Assembly (NCBI RefSeq): GCF_963677715.1
Contig: NZ_OY782493.1
Coordinates: 248,001-312,000, forward strand
Direction of reading: 5' to 3'
Origin: an uncultured Bacteroides sp.
GTDB lineage: Bacteria > Bacteroidota > Bacteroidia > Bacteroidales > Bacteroidaceae
DNA length: 64,000 nucleotides
Position numbers and translations under genes: made by a program. Of this stretch, positions 27,801 through 37,015 are shown one piece after another (the first letter of the stretch is position 1; each line of letters begins with the position of its first letter). The notes beneath the pieces are model-generated. The model saw nothing but the letters and a program-made list of their open reading frames with translations. It made no database searches and was not told where the DNA came from.

Positions 27801-27910
27801 CCAATATTGACCCCGAAACGGCTTTTAATACCGGTAATGCACAGGGACTTGAAAGCTTATCGCTACCTACAACGCGAACGATTGGTTTTAATTTGAATCT
27901 CAAATTCTAA
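24809..27910 (+). CDS. SusC-like TonB-dependent transporter
   Basis: Intact outer-membrane transporter of 1033 aa. Signal peptide to about residue 29 (ending HCLYAQ), CarboxypepD_reg-like domain (VIHGVVRDAQQLGIPGA), motif EVVVTALGISREKKSLGYTT, plug domain with SISILKGPNAAALYGSRAAH, then a 22-strand barrel ending in aromatic FNLNLKF. Imports a ligand captured by the SusD encoded 13 bp downstream, powered by TonB. It has no STN domain, so it is not expected to signal to a FecR. Codons are more G/C-ending than in the frameshifted SusC at 5 kb. The Cys-codon leader ahead of it suggests, but does not prove, a sulfur- or thiol-containing ligand. Confidence 0.92.
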   Translation: MQPINTKSRFIKRIFFASLLLLSGHCLYAQTVIHGVVRDAQQLGIPGATVALKTSASTAVLTVSDVDGKFSFNVKQSFPVKVVFNLIGFKTREVEVTNADQPLIVTLQDNVRQLDEVVVTALGISREKKSLGYTTQEVKSKDLANNKETNLLNGLSGKIAGVRITNSQGDMGSSRIVIRGETSIAGNNQPLFIVDGIPVDNSQLNAGGATRDFRNAIADLSSEDIESISILKGPNAAALYGSRAAHGVILITTKTGKGQKGLGISVNSGISFATVATLPEYQNVFGQGSNGEFSYVDGKGGGVNDGVDESWGPKMDGRLIPQFYSNGEAVPFVAHPNNVRDFFRTGVTYDNGISIAGSDTKSDFRLGVNNQTQKGTVPNTEIRKNNISLNTNYQLSKNIKVGATANYIVTDAPNLPGGPSGGRAAGVMLQFLWFGRQVDMNELKNNRYNNWNNSYYNNPYWNTYYNTTSQKRNRLIGDIHLEAKLAPGLDFRFRSGTDYYNDRRKYKIKYGTSGTPYGSYAEDAYTINENNTEAILHYTRNLGNDFSLDALGGFNVRNRTYENNYQKAPRLAVPDLYTLTNSRDALTSSNSYSRLRVYSGFGSAQVGYKGYAYLNFTARNDWSSTLPSSNRSYFYPSVNASIVLSEALNLKSDVLDFLKIRGGWSEVGSDADPYQLATVYDFQTAYEGNPIQTSSKKKLNPDLKPETTRSTELGLELSLWKNRVHLDLGYYNTNTLNQILEIKTSASSGYTSQLLNAGKINNHGIEVQLGLVPVQSGSFKWNVDLNYAKNKSEVKVLDYAGEIENYTIGSSGGVDVLASVGKAYGSLYGTAYLRDDAGNIVVGANGLPKADPQKRILGHYAPDWLGGISNTLTYKNIEFSFLIDTNVGGKIFSGTNRTGNYTGVLAQTLPGRESEDGMIFKGVYADGSPNTTAISAQEYYKASYNISEAYIYSATFVKLREIKLSYNFNGELIRKVGLQGASISAVGRNLFFIYKDAPNIDPETAFNTGNAQGLESLSLPTTRTIGFNLNLKF

Positions 27911-27923
27911 AAAACAAAGACTT

Positions 27924-29348
27924 ATGTTTAGAAATACATGCTTAATTATTTTGTTTGCTGTGACACTGAGTGCCTGCAACGACCAATTGGATAAAATTAA
28001 TGAGAATCCCAATGCCACGGAGCATCCGTTGCCGGCTTATCTGCTTACGGGCAGCTTAAAACAGGGAGCCGATCTGTATTGGGGTGCCGATAATAACTTC
28101 AATTCTTCCCTGCTGTTTGCACAGCAATGGGCTAAAATTCAATATACGGAACCGGATAGATACGATGTTTCTAATACTGATTTTACAACGTTGTGGGATA
28201 CTGGCTATGCTACACTGATAACCGATCTGAATACAATACTGAACTTTACGGACGAGGAAGCCAACCCTAACTATAAAGGCGTGGCACTAACTCTTCGCTC
28301 TTGGGTGTTTCAGTTGCTGACGGATGCTTATGGAGATATCCCTTATACTGAAGTGGGGCAAACAACGACTCCTGCTTACGATACACAGCGCACTGTATAT
28401 CTGGGGTTGCTTGCTGATTTGTCCGAAGCACAATCTTTGCTTAATGCTTCGGCCGGAGCAATTGAGGGTGATGTGGTTTACGGGGGAAACATCTCGCAGT
28501 GGAAGAAGCTGGTGAACTCTCTGCGTTTGCGGATAGCTCTCCGCATAGCGGACAGAGAGCCGGAATTAGCTAAACAGGCTATTATTGACGCTACATCGGA
28601 TGCTGCGGGATTAATCAGTAGCAATTCGGGAACCTTTCAGTTCATCTATACCAGTTCGCCACAACAAAACCCTGCTTCCGCCTGGTTTGAAACACGCGAT
28701 GACTACCGCATTTCCAAAACGATGGTCGATCGTTTATATGAATTATCCGACCCTCGCCTGCCTGTTTACGCTCAGTTACCTTCCGACGAAAGTGTGGGTG
28801 CATACGTGGGAGCAGTCAACGGATTATCTAACAGTGATGCCAATAGTCAGGGTTTTGCCAAGACTTCTTTGCCCGGTTCTTATTTTCTCACTTCAGAGTC
28901 TCCGGCTGTCATTTTTAGCTATTCGGAGGTGTTGTTCGATCTTGCCGAGGCAACTGCGCGCGGATACATTGCCGGAGATGCGGAAGAACTTTATAAAGAA
29001 GCCATTACAGCATCTTTCAACCAGTTTGGCATTACCGATGCAACAGCCATCGCTGCTTATCTGGCACAGCCTTCGGTTGCTTATGATGCTTCTGATTATA
29101 AAAAATCGATAGGTACACAGAAATGGATTGCTTTCTTCGGACAGGGGCTGGATGCTTTTGCCGAATGGCGTCGATTGGATTATCCTCAGCTAACGGCCGG
29201 CCCGGCAACCGTATTGGATGGGGAAATGCCTTACCGTTTCTTCTATCCCGGCACCGAACAGTCGCTTAACGGGAAAAATTATCAGGCTGCGGTAGCCCAT
29301 CAGGGAGCCGATTTGCTGACCACGAAACTTTGGTTTGATGTAGAGTAG
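27924..29348 (+). CDS. SusD-like surface lipoprotein
   Basis: A 474-residue surface lipoprotein partnering the SusC 13 bp upstream. Lipobox LSAC with Cys18, followed by DKINENPNATEHPLPAYLL, the signature start of the SusD-like group related to PF12771. TPR-like helices include SQWKKLVNSLRLRIALRIAD; the C-terminal region has QKWIAFFGQGLDAFAEWRR, typical of this group. No carbohydrate enzymes (glycoside hydrolases or sulfatases) are adjacent, so this pair need not be a glycan system; peptides or small metabolites are possible ligands. Confidence 0.88.
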   Translation: MFRNTCLIILFAVTLSACNDQLDKINENPNATEHPLPAYLLTGSLKQGADLYWGADNNFNSSLLFAQQWAKIQYTEPDRYDVSNTDFTTLWDTGYATLITDLNTILNFTDEEANPNYKGVALTLRSWVFQLLTDAYGDIPYTEVGQTTTPAYDTQRTVYLGLLADLSEAQSLLNASAGAIEGDVVYGGNISQWKKLVNSLRLRIALRIADREPELAKQAIIDATSDAAGLISSNSGTFQFIYTSSPQQNPASAWFETRDDYRISKTMVDRLYELSDPRLPVYAQLPSDESVGAYVGAVNGLSNSDANSQGFAKTSLPGSYFLTSESPAVIFSYSEVLFDLAEATARGYIAGDAEELYKEAITASFNQFGITDATAIAAYLAQPSVAYDASDYKKSIGTQKWIAFFGQGLDAFAEWRRLDYPQLTAGPATVLDGEMPYRFFYPGTEQSLNGKNYQAAVAHQGADLLTTKLWFDVE

Positions 29349-29377
29349 AGAGAATGTTTTTTGGGTTTAATGAGAGG

Positions 29378-29418
29378 AAGCAGATGAAGCAGGCACAAGG
29401 CCGTTCATCTGCTTTTTT
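29378..29418 (+). terminator. Intrinsic terminator of the SusC/D operon
   Basis: AAGCAGATGAA (29378-29388) pairs exactly with TTCATCTGCTT (29404-29414), followed by a run of T to 29418. It lies 29 bp after the SusD stop and between convergent operons. Confidence 0.85.
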
Positions 29419-29448
29419 CGTTCTGTCGGTACGGGCTGTTTTTGTTGA

Positions 29449-31788
29449 TTATTCGTTGATTAGAACACAACGAATGGGAGCTCCGTTGGCGCGATAAGAA
29501 TATCTGTCGTCAGGTCCGGACCAAGGATTGGCTAATGCTCCTCCGTCCCAGTTGTGGCAATGCAAAGTGTACACTCTGTAATCTGACGGTGTGGCAGCCG
29601 AAGTTCTGTATATGCCGCAAATACCAGGACGAGCAATAAGCCCGCTAAACATGCGGGTACCGTTGAATGGAAAATAAGTTGTCGGAGTGGCTTTCCATCC
29701 TCCTACGTAGTAAGTAAAGCCATAAAGGGTATTGCCGGTAACATTGATGTTGGTGATATCGGTCGATGCTGAGTTGGCTGCCAACCCCGTATCGGTGAAA
29801 ATCATATAGGCGTCGGCAGGAGGAAGCATCCATCCGGAAGGACAGGGATCAAAGATGGATTTTCGTGTTGCTCCGTTATTGGCCATTAAGGTTCCATCCG
29901 GTGCTGTATACTTTACGGTTGCTTCACTATAAGGAACTCCACCCCATAGGCGATCGTTTTGCCCGTAATACCAATCTCCGTGATTGGTCAAGTAAGTTTC
30001 GTCTGAACTTCCTACCTCACTTGTTGCGCAAATAAAGGTAGTGGGGTTTTGAATGGAATAGTCAATTGTTCCTGTAGTGACCGAAGTACTCACTGCCTTG
30101 AATTTACTGGAAGCGCTACCTGCGTTGGAGGGCATGTCAATCAAATTACAGTTATTATCGTATACGGCCTGAACATTGGCGGAGGTGTAGTCAAAATCGG
30201 ATAATGAGCCGGAATAGGCGTCAGGATCTAATAAAATTTTATTGGCTCCCAAGAAAGGATCTTTCCTTCCCCATTGATAGTATAACCCGTAAGAGGTGTA
30301 ACTTTGTGCCTGATCGTCTTCGGCGCCAAGATTGCACGACATAAAGCTATGTCCCTGTACTAGCTGGCTTGTATAGATACCTGTTGCATCCCATTTGTAG
30401 GTCATGTATTTTACGGCATTGGCTACGTTAGCCGGCTTTTTGTCGTTTACCCAGATGTGCCACGACCAAACTATTTGGTCGGTAGAGTTATATCCCGCTA
30501 TCAATGCATTTCCGTTTATAGTTCCGGTACTAACATATATTTTGTCGTCTTTCAGATAGACCAGATTTCCGGAAGTATTATTGCCGATAACAAAATTAGA
30601 ACCGTTTCCTGTTTGCCAGAGAATCTTCACATAACTTATTGCTTTGCTGATGTCGCTCTTACTTACATAATCCGAATACTTGAACCCTCCGCCGGTTTCT
30701 GTACGATTATAAGGATCAAAACGAATAGAACTATTCTGTGTTACTACATAGGAATTAGCCGGCGAAGCATCTACTCTGGAGTCGGAAAGGTTCACGGCAT
30801 TAATGGTCAGATTGACATTATAATTGTAGTTTCGCTTTATATTGAAGTCATTTGTTTCATTCAATCCCGGATATACAGAGTAAACATACGAGTTACCATC
30901 ATCTTTGAAATCGGCATAGAGACGGATGTACATGGCATTTTGCGGAGCTACGTCGTTTTTACTTTTTGCATCGGTATTGCTTCGAATGCCTTGTTGATTT
31001 TCGGGTACGTACCAGCTATAGGTAGCGGTTTTGGTACCCGATCCGACTGATATCTCACTATAGGTGGCTGTGCTGAAGGAAGATGCCGGATAAATATCAG
31101 AACTGCCCGGAGCTCCGCAACGGATTACGTTGGGGACATTGTAAATGCCTATGCTGGTTACAGCCAGGTTGAGCGTGGCAGGTACAGTAAAGGTAAAGGT
31201 GATTTTTGCCAAGAGACGGGTTAGTGCAACACTGATGGCTGTTTGTGAGGTGATGAGGCTGGGAGTGTTATTCCCTATCATCATCAGGTTGTTATTGTCG
31301 CTGCCGTATACGCTACTTTCGGTAGATACGGTGGTTATTTTGGCATTCAGAGATGCCAGCGTGCTGCCTATGAGCATGTCCGAAGCCCATGTATTGTTAT
31401 TGGTATTGGCTACAATATATACCTGAGATTTACTGGTGAGTGAGGTTTGCAAAAGGAGTTTCAGACTAGTGGCTCCATCAGCCAGTGTGTAGTAGTGCGG
31501 AGCTTCTACGAGTGTGCTACCGGTAGGGGTCGTCTCGTTATAGGCATACTGAAAAACCCATATATTGCTAATTTTTTGCTCATTGTTTATAAGGGTTTGT
31601 GTGGCCGCACGTGTATCCGCGCTTTTGGTAGTAGTGCCCACAAGATTAGGTTTGTCGGTATTCATTTGCAGGGTTACTTCTTCTGTTTTGCCCTGATAAG
31701 CTTCTGTTTCATTGAATGACGATTCGGTACATGAACCCAGAAAAGAGGTGGCAGATAGAAACAGCAGGAGAATATTTTTAGTTGTCAT
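29449..31788 (-). CDS. Large fimbrial lipoprotein, probable tip adhesin
   Basis: Last gene of the fimbrial operon; 779 residues. Lipobox FLGSC with Cys20, then residues 40-340 resemble Mfa/Fim-type fimbrillin domains (KISNIWVFQYAYNE, SKSQVYIVANTNNN, ITFTFTVPATLNLAVTSIGIYNV, LYADFKDDGNSYVYSVYPGL). The C-terminal half has Cys and Trp-rich motifs of the FISUMP type (IFDPCPSGWMLPPADAY, ANGAPIRCVLI). This architecture, N-terminal pilin-like region for donor-strand assembly plus a larger C-terminal domain, is what is expected of tip proteins in Bacteroidales type V pili. Its ligand is unknown. Confidence 0.7.
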   Translation of the reverse strand: MTTKNILLLFLSATSFLGSCTESSFNETEAYQGKTEEVTLQMNTDKPNLVGTTTKSADTRAATQTLINNEQKISNIWVFQYAYNETTPTGSTLVEAPHYYTLADGATSLKLLLQTSLTSKSQVYIVANTNNNTWASDMLIGSTLASLNAKITTVSTESSVYGSDNNNLMMIGNNTPSLITSQTAISVALTRLLAKITFTFTVPATLNLAVTSIGIYNVPNVIRCGAPGSSDIYPASSFSTATYSEISVGSGTKTATYSWYVPENQQGIRSNTDAKSKNDVAPQNAMYIRLYADFKDDGNSYVYSVYPGLNETNDFNIKRNYNYNVNLTINAVNLSDSRVDASPANSYVVTQNSSIRFDPYNRTETGGGFKYSDYVSKSDISKAISYVKILWQTGNGSNFVIGNNTSGNLVYLKDDKIYVSTGTINGNALIAGYNSTDQIVWSWHIWVNDKKPANVANAVKYMTYKWDATGIYTSQLVQGHSFMSCNLGAEDDQAQSYTSYGLYYQWGRKDPFLGANKILLDPDAYSGSLSDFDYTSANVQAVYDNNCNLIDMPSNAGSASSKFKAVSTSVTTGTIDYSIQNPTTFICATSEVGSSDETYLTNHGDWYYGQNDRLWGGVPYSEATVKYTAPDGTLMANNGATRKSIFDPCPSGWMLPPADAYMIFTDTGLAANSASTDITNINVTGNTLYGFTYYVGGWKATPTTYFPFNGTRMFSGLIARPGICGIYRTSAATPSDYRVYTLHCHNWDGGALANPWSGPDDRYSYRANGAPIRCVLINE

Positions 31789-31805
31789 ATTGTTGAATCT
31801 TTATA

Positions 31806-32828
31806 TTACTGATTGATGGTAAAATCATTGGTAACAGTGGTGGTTCCGTTAATAGAGAGGCTGAGTCCTTCTTTGTAGAGGGTGCCCTTTACCTGGTATA
31901 CATTGTCGGGGATAGCGGAAAGACTATTGGTATATCCGCTGTTATCGGAGAGGTACACGGTGTAGGTATAAGTCATTACGTTGCTTCCTTCAGTATAAGT
32001 AAGTGTTACAATAAGCTTGTTCACATCGGTTTCACCAAAGGTGGTACCTAGTATGTTGGCAAAAGTGTAGTTATGCGATATGATGGTATAATCAGTGTCG
32101 GTAGTCGGTGAGGAGGTCGTGGCAGTAACTTCGGTTCCGCTTGTGGTGATTAAACTTCCGGATACGGAATAACTGTCTGCATGAGTGTAGCTGTTGGCTT
32201 CGTCAAATAGTCTTCCGGCTTCGCGGGTATTCTCTACCGTTACCGATTTTACGGTGACAATTCCGGTTACGTTTACTTCTTTGCGCATATAAAAGTCTAC
32301 CCGTGCCATGCGTGGTGCTATGCTTACCGATACGGATGTGGCTGTTTGATCTATGGGTTGATTTTCGGCTTTGCCCGTCATTAGTATGCCGTTTGTGGAG
32401 ATGTTGCCCACTGCAGCATCAAAAGCCGAGGGGGCGGTAATCATTGTGAGTAAGTCGTTGTGTGAAGGTTCGGCATTAAGGCGGGTCTTTAGTTCTTCGT
32501 CGGGGTTCGCTATCACATATACATGTTTTATACCTTCTTTTACCACCCAGCTTTTGGCATTCAGATCGCTTCCGGAAACGGCCAGCTCATTGCTGTTTTC
32601 GAGTATATAATTCGCATTATAGATGAGTACAAATACTTCCGAAATAGTCGTTTCATTACCTATTGCATTTTCATCTGAAGAGGCACGGGTGGATACGGAA
32701 ACTGTCAGGTTCACTTCTTTGCCCGATTCTTGTGAAAGATCGGCTTGAGTACAAGAAACAAAAAACAGGATAACAAGCAGTATCAGGAAATGTATAGGCA
32801 GGGTTTTGTATGTATTGTGGGTTCTCAT
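31806..32828 (-). CDS. Fimbrillin-like lipoprotein (minor subunit)
   Basis: A 340-residue lipoprotein with Cys26 (FFVSC). After the signal comes VNLTVSVSTRASSDEN, where an Arg near residue 49 could be the cleavage site used in type V pilus maturation. TISEVFVLIYNANYILENS and KHVYVIANPDEELKTRL match the beta-sandwich core of Mfa1/FimA-type fimbrillins. It lies between the anchor-like gene and the tip-like gene, so an accessory or shaft-connecting role is likely. Confidence 0.72.
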   Translation of the reverse strand: MRTHNTYKTLPIHFLILLVILFFVSCTQADLSQESGKEVNLTVSVSTRASSDENAIGNETTISEVFVLIYNANYILENSNELAVSGSDLNAKSWVVKEGIKHVYVIANPDEELKTRLNAEPSHNDLLTMITAPSAFDAAVGNISTNGILMTGKAENQPIDQTATSVSVSIAPRMARVDFYMRKEVNVTGIVTVKSVTVENTREAGRLFDEANSYTHADSYSVSGSLITTSGTEVTATTSSPTTDTDYTIISHNYTFANILGTTFGETDVNKLIVTLTYTEGSNVMTYTYTVYLSDNSGYTNSLSAIPDNVYQVKGTLYKEGLSLSINGTTTVTNDFTINQ

Positions 32829-32875
32829 TTTTTTCTAGTTTCAATCTGTTCTTTTATTACGTTGTTTCGTGCAAG

Positions 32876-33775
32876 TTACCATTCCGGAGCTGTTGAAACT
32901 TCGTCCCAATTGGGAATCTTAATTGTAATGCCCAGAGAACCATATTCTACCAGCAGAGGAATGGCTACTTCTTCTTTACTGGAGATGTTTATCTGATTGT
33001 CGGCTATGAATTGGCTAATGCTCACCGTATCGAGTAATTCGCCGGTAGAACCTTTGTAGAGGCTTAGCTTAGCCGAAGTGTTTTCGGTGAATCTAAGTAC
33101 CGAACAATGGGCCATAGAAACCAATTTATCTTCGCGATAAGCCGATTCCGGATAGTAACTTAGCGGTTCTCCCTGAGTTTGCATGCTGAAACTGTAAGCA
33201 GGATAGAGGTTGGAAATGCATACAATGGGTGGAATGTTTTGGCCAGAAGCCGACAGGTCTGTGATGCCTTTTACGTATACCCATACATCAATGTGGGCGC
33301 ATTGAAAACTGACAGTAGCATTTGTTTCTTCGAGTGTGGAGGGCACCGTTAGAATCACTTTTCCATAATAAAGAGGGTCGTTCGTTTTTATTTTTTGCTC
33401 ACTATCGGCATGGAGATGAGTCAACATCGCTTCGGACTCTCCGGAGGAGACATTGCTAAAAGCAGTGTTATCTTCTACGTTTCCCCAACAAATGATATCA
33501 TACATTCCCGGATCGAGCAGAAGGTTTACGCTTTTGTTTTTCAATAATTCAGCATTGTCTACTTTAACTGATTGAATGAATTTTCCTGTTTCGGCATCAT
33601 ACACAAAGAGCGTAACACTTCCTATATAATCTGCCAGTACGTCTGTGGTGCCGTCGGCAGTATATTGAAATTGCAACGTGATATTTTTGTTTCCGCTCAG
33701 ATCGATTTCGGTACATCCGGCGAGGAGGGCAGAGAGCAGAAATAATGCCTTGATTAATACCTTAAATATTTTCAT
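32876..33775 (-). CDS. FimB/Mfa2-family fimbrial anchor
   Basis: A lipoprotein of 299 residues from the chosen ATG at 33775, which gives a clean signal MKIFKVLIKALFLLSALLAGC with Cys21; the frame is open to 33829 but those extra codons are polar and not signal-like. The body resembles FimB/Mfa2 proteins that anchor the fimbria and set its length: SVTLFVYDAETGKFIQSV, LLLDPGMYDIICWGN and the YGKVILTVPSTLEE region. It sits immediately after the main fimbrillin gene, the usual place for the anchor. Confidence 0.75.
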   Translation of the reverse strand: MKIFKVLIKALFLLSALLAGCTEIDLSGNKNITLQFQYTADGTTDVLADYIGSVTLFVYDAETGKFIQSVKVDNAELLKNKSVNLLLDPGMYDIICWGNVEDNTAFSNVSSGESEAMLTHLHADSEQKIKTNDPLYYGKVILTVPSTLEETNATVSFQCAHIDVWVYVKGITDLSASGQNIPPIVCISNLYPAYSFSMQTQGEPLSYYPESAYREDKLVSMAHCSVLRFTENTSAKLSLYKGSTGELLDTVSISQFIADNQINISSKEEVAIPLLVEYGSLGITIKIPNWDEVSTAPEW

Positions 33776-33842
33776 TTTTATTGTTTTATCATTGCCGTTT
33801 GCCCTGTTTTGTTGGGATGCAAACGGCAATGATGATAGGTTG

Positions 33843-34997
33843 TTACATTTCGGGTGTAACGGTGTTTATCGTCCATGGAGTTACGCTGACCTGTACCCAT
33901 AGATTAATATCCTCCGGATCGGGCACCTGGCTCAAGTGCCCTTCGTTGAATACCAAACCGGTAATTCGATAGACATTTCCTTTTTCAAGGTTGGTAATTT
34001 CGGTCCCTCCTGCGTTGAGAAAACCACGAATGTTAAGAAACTGTGTGCCTGTAAATGTGCCGGCACCGGCGGTAACTCCGGTTAACTTCAAAATGATGCG
34101 CGGTGCTCCGGCGGCAAAACATTGATAGGCCCATACATTCGAAGCAGTGGTAGGAGTAGTGACCAATGCGTCTTTGATTCCCAGGCTGGTGGCATTATCA
34201 TCACACATGCCTGGATAGGTGTGATAAAGGCTTGTGGTAACGGAACTGTCAAAGTTGCTGAGGGCTTGCTCGCTAACTAAATCAGCAGAATTGGCTACAC
34301 TGTTTAGGGGCATTTGTTTGTAGAAGTGATTGACGTATATGCCTTGGAGGGTGTATGCACTTACCGTTCCGCCGGCTGTGATATTAGGTATCTCGATACG
34401 GGCACATAGCGGCATTAATGTAATGATGGCTTCTTTGTCTCCTTCGGCTACCGCAGAGGCATCTACCTCCAAGTCTGTAGCGCTTGCTGTTTTTACGATT
34501 CCGATACCGTCAATGGTCAGATCGTTCACATTACTTTGATTGGAAATAGAAACATTTACTCCCGCTCTGAGAGCCTTAAGGGTAGTGAAGCTTCTCATCG
34601 TAGCGTCCTCATTATCCCCCAAGTTGGGATTTCCTACAATGTAAACGCTGGTTACTTCACCGGACACGTTAGTAAATTTGTAACCGGCTTCCAGATCGGA
34701 GAGTTTGATGACCTTATTGTTAATATCCGTACTTTCGGTGGAGGTGATTTTGTATACGGCTTTTATACCGTCCTGATCGGTAACAAAGTAAATATACCCA
34801 TCGGTAAGTGTTACTGCATTTGAATTTGTGAGGGGAGCTTCGTCGCCTCTGGTGGTCGAAGCTTTAGTCTGCACATTACCTAGTTTAAGAAAAACGCTGT
34901 GCTCATTGGCTTCAGGCAGGGAGTCGCTACTGTCTGAACAGGCCGCAAGGAACGTCACGGCGATGGCTGCCACAACGAATAAAGATTTAGTTTTCAT
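33843..34997 (-). CDS. Mfa1-like major fimbrillin
   Basis: A 384-residue lipoprotein precursor, the probable fimbrial shaft subunit. Cys20 in TFLAAC; Arg50 in KASTTRGDE is a plausible site for the Arg-specific cleavage that frees the donor strand in type V pili. The N-terminal sandwich includes VTLTDGYIYFVTDQDG and VTSVYIVGNPNLGDNE; the C-terminal region ends ITNLEKGNVYRITGLVFNE and VQVSVTPWTINTV, the typical final strands of Mfa1-type fimbrillins. Position before the FimB-like gene supports the role. Confidence 0.78.
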   Translation of the reverse strand: MKTKSLFVVAAIAVTFLAACSDSSDSLPEANEHSVFLKLGNVQTKASTTRGDEAPLTNSNAVTLTDGYIYFVTDQDGIKAVYKITSTESTDINNKVIKLSDLEAGYKFTNVSGEVTSVYIVGNPNLGDNEDATMRSFTTLKALRAGVNVSISNQSNVNDLTIDGIGIVKTASATDLEVDASAVAEGDKEAIITLMPLCARIEIPNITAGGTVSAYTLQGIYVNHFYKQMPLNSVANSADLVSEQALSNFDSSVTTSLYHTYPGMCDDNATSLGIKDALVTTPTTASNVWAYQCFAAGAPRIILKLTGVTAGAGTFTGTQFLNIRGFLNAGGTEITNLEKGNVYRITGLVFNEGHLSQVPDPEDINLWVQVSVTPWTINTVTPEM

Positions 34998-35076
34998 TTG
35001 TTTTGCTGTAATTAATGATTAAATTATGATTGGTTTGTCTGGAAAGAGATATTTGCTTTGAATGATGCGTACTTCG

Positions 35077-35580
35077 TTATTTTTTAATTTTTTCGTAGGT
35101 AACTCCGGCCAATGATAATTGACGTCCCTGAACAGCCAGGCTGTAAGTGTAGATATAACCTGCCGGCCAGGAATCTTTTTCATTAACGTAGGGCAGAAGT
35201 ACGGAAAGAGGATATCCGTCGATAATCAGTGTAAGCATCAATCCGCGGGGCGCCTGAATGGTACCTAGTGATAAGGAGGCAGTGGCCTTAGTCTGTAGTT
35301 GCAAACTGTAAGAATTGATTTTTGCTTTACCCGTAAGGGTTATCGAACCGACACCTTTGGATGGGGTTAATTCACCTTCGGTTTTTACCTCCGGACAGAA
35401 AAAGCCGGATAGGCTTAATTCGGTAAGGTTGCCTGCAGCATTGGTTTCGAACACTTCGCCTCGACTGATGATAAAACGAAATACGGATTGCTCTGTACAA
35501 GGTGAACTGCTTTGAGCGTTTGCTGCTGCCATACCCGATTGTATAACTATAACAGCCAGAGTAAGAAGTAACTTTTTCAT
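35077..35580 (-). CDS. Small secreted fimbrial-operon protein
   Basis: A 167-residue exported protein with a cleavable signal (to about ANAQS) and no lipobox. Two cysteines (in SPCTEQ and GFFCPEV) may form a disulfide. The C-terminal part (DSWPAGYIYTYSLAVQGRQLSLAGV, shown only for its start and end features) resembles the last strands of Bacteroidales fimbrillins, in a much shorter protein. It might be a pilin-like subunit or chaperone; I do not recognise a named family. It lies between the OmpA/DUF3575-type gene and the major fimbrillin. Confidence 0.55.
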   Translation of the reverse strand: MKKLLLTLAVIVIQSGMAAANAQSSSPCTEQSVFRFIISRGEVFETNAAGNLTELSLSGFFCPEVKTEGELTPSKGVGSITLTGKAKINSYSLQLQTKATASLSLGTIQAPRGLMLTLIIDGYPLSVLLPYVNEKDSWPAGYIYTYSLAVQGRQLSLAGVTYEKIKK

Positions 35581-35611
35581 TCTGTTTAATTATTTGTTTT
35601 GTTTGTTTTAT

Positions 35612-36958
35612 TTAAAAACGATAGACAATGTTTAGCCTGCTTCCGGTGATATCGGCTTTGTCTTCATTCTGCGAATCTTTATACTGGTTGAGGTCTGCAT
35701 CGCGCTTATATTCTTTCACGTTAGCATGCCTGTAACCTATGCGGATACTGACTTCTGCCGACAATCTATTATAGAGTGGCTGGAGGTAGCCCAGCGAGAA
35801 ACCTTCGCTATGGTAGCGCCCCGTGCGGTTACCGTCGAGAGAAAGAACATTGTGATGCTTCTGTAAATTGTAGTCTCCCGACTGCGCATAAACACCGGCA
35901 AAAAAACCTTCGAATTGTTTGTTGCCTTTCAGCCAGTAACGGATCTCCAGCGTATAAGCCGACAGGCCCTGAAAGCGTGTGTTATGGCGATAACTCCAAT
36001 TGGAATAGGCCATCGACAGTTCTGCCGACCAGCGCTTTTTGAAGTATGCTTCAATGCTGAGGTTGGGAATGCAGGTGGTATAACTCAGGTCGGAGTTTAC
36101 TCCCGCAAGGGCCAATAGGTTGGTTTTTACGGCTATTTGTGGAAAGAAATCGGCCGGTTGGTGAAATAGGGTGTAGCTGTATCGTGCTTCCTGTGAATAA
36201 ACCTGCTCGCGATGACGACGCGTCTGTTCGTTACTATACCAGTTTGTTTGTCTCTGGGCGATGATATAAGATTCAGGTGAGTTATCGATATCGACGGGTC
36301 CGTTTTCTGCCGTTTGTGGAGCGGGCGTTTCTCCGTCATAAGATGGTGAGGTTGCTACATCGCTTCGGATATATTTGACGTTGATTTCAACTCGCCTCAA
36401 CAGGGGGAAGTAGCTGTTACATAAATCTCGATAGACTCGTCCGTGATGAAGTTTCTTGATTTTTTGTTCGCGTTTCTCCGAATCTGCTGTGCTATCGATT
36501 ATCCGGACAATTTCCTTGCTTTGAGGATAATCCGCTGCCGCCAGCTGACGTTGTAATCCGTCCCAGTCTTCGGGCACAAAGTGCAGGGAGAGTGTGTCGC
36601 GAACAGAAAGGTTAAAAATCCGGTCAAGATACTCCTTCAGATGAATTACCCGTTCACAAGCCAGCTGCTTGTTATCGGCAAACGGGCCGTCAGGAGAACT
36701 ATAACCGGTTATTTGTATATCACTGATAGTGATGGTACTATCTCCCAACATGCGATTCATGAAGAGATTTAGTCTGTCCATTTCGGAGGGGTTGTTACCG
36801 AACCCGTGCAGCACCAAAGAATTACTTAAGGGATAGTTTAGTAATCCGTTGAGTTGTGTCGTTTCTTGCGCCCGAACGTTGGTGATAGAAAATGAAAAAG
36901 CCGATAGCAAAATACTAATTATAAGCTTTTTTCTACGAAGCGTTTGTTTCGATGCCAT
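35612..36958 (-). CDS. DUF3575-type outer-membrane protein of the fimbrial operon
   Basis: First gene of the operon; 448 residues with a signal peptide ending near VRAQE. Residues 70-115 look like an OmpA-type peptidoglycan-associated segment (ITGYSSPDGPFADNKQLACE). The C-terminal half (from VKTNLLALAGVNSDLSY) resembles DUF3575, a small outer-membrane barrel, ending in NIVYRF with terminal Phe. Such proteins head Mfa/Fim operons in Bacteroides and probably help anchor or assemble the fimbria. A -7 element at 37016-37023 precedes it. Confidence 0.72.
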   Translation of the reverse strand: MASKQTLRRKKLIISILLSAFSFSITNVRAQETTQLNGLLNYPLSNSLVLHGFGNNPSEMDRLNLFMNRMLGDSTITISDIQITGYSSPDGPFADNKQLACERVIHLKEYLDRIFNLSVRDTLSLHFVPEDWDGLQRQLAAADYPQSKEIVRIIDSTADSEKREQKIKKLHHGRVYRDLCNSYFPLLRRVEINVKYIRSDVATSPSYDGETPAPQTAENGPVDIDNSPESYIIAQRQTNWYSNEQTRRHREQVYSQEARYSYTLFHQPADFFPQIAVKTNLLALAGVNSDLSYTTCIPNLSIEAYFKKRWSAELSMAYSNWSYRHNTRFQGLSAYTLEIRYWLKGNKQFEGFFAGVYAQSGDYNLQKHHNVLSLDGNRTGRYHSEGFSLGYLQPLYNRLSAEVSIRIGYRHANVKEYKRDADLNQYKDSQNEDKADITGSRLNIVYRF

Positions 36959-37015
36959 AATGTCTTGAGAGTGAATAGAACTTACATTCTATCTGTTTTG
37001 TTTGTTTTGTTGTGG

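Noticed and set aside
30457-31050. 197-codon plus-strand frame inside the fimbrial tip gene
   Set aside because: Antisense to a well-supported lipoprotein gene; no recognisable motif or promoter.
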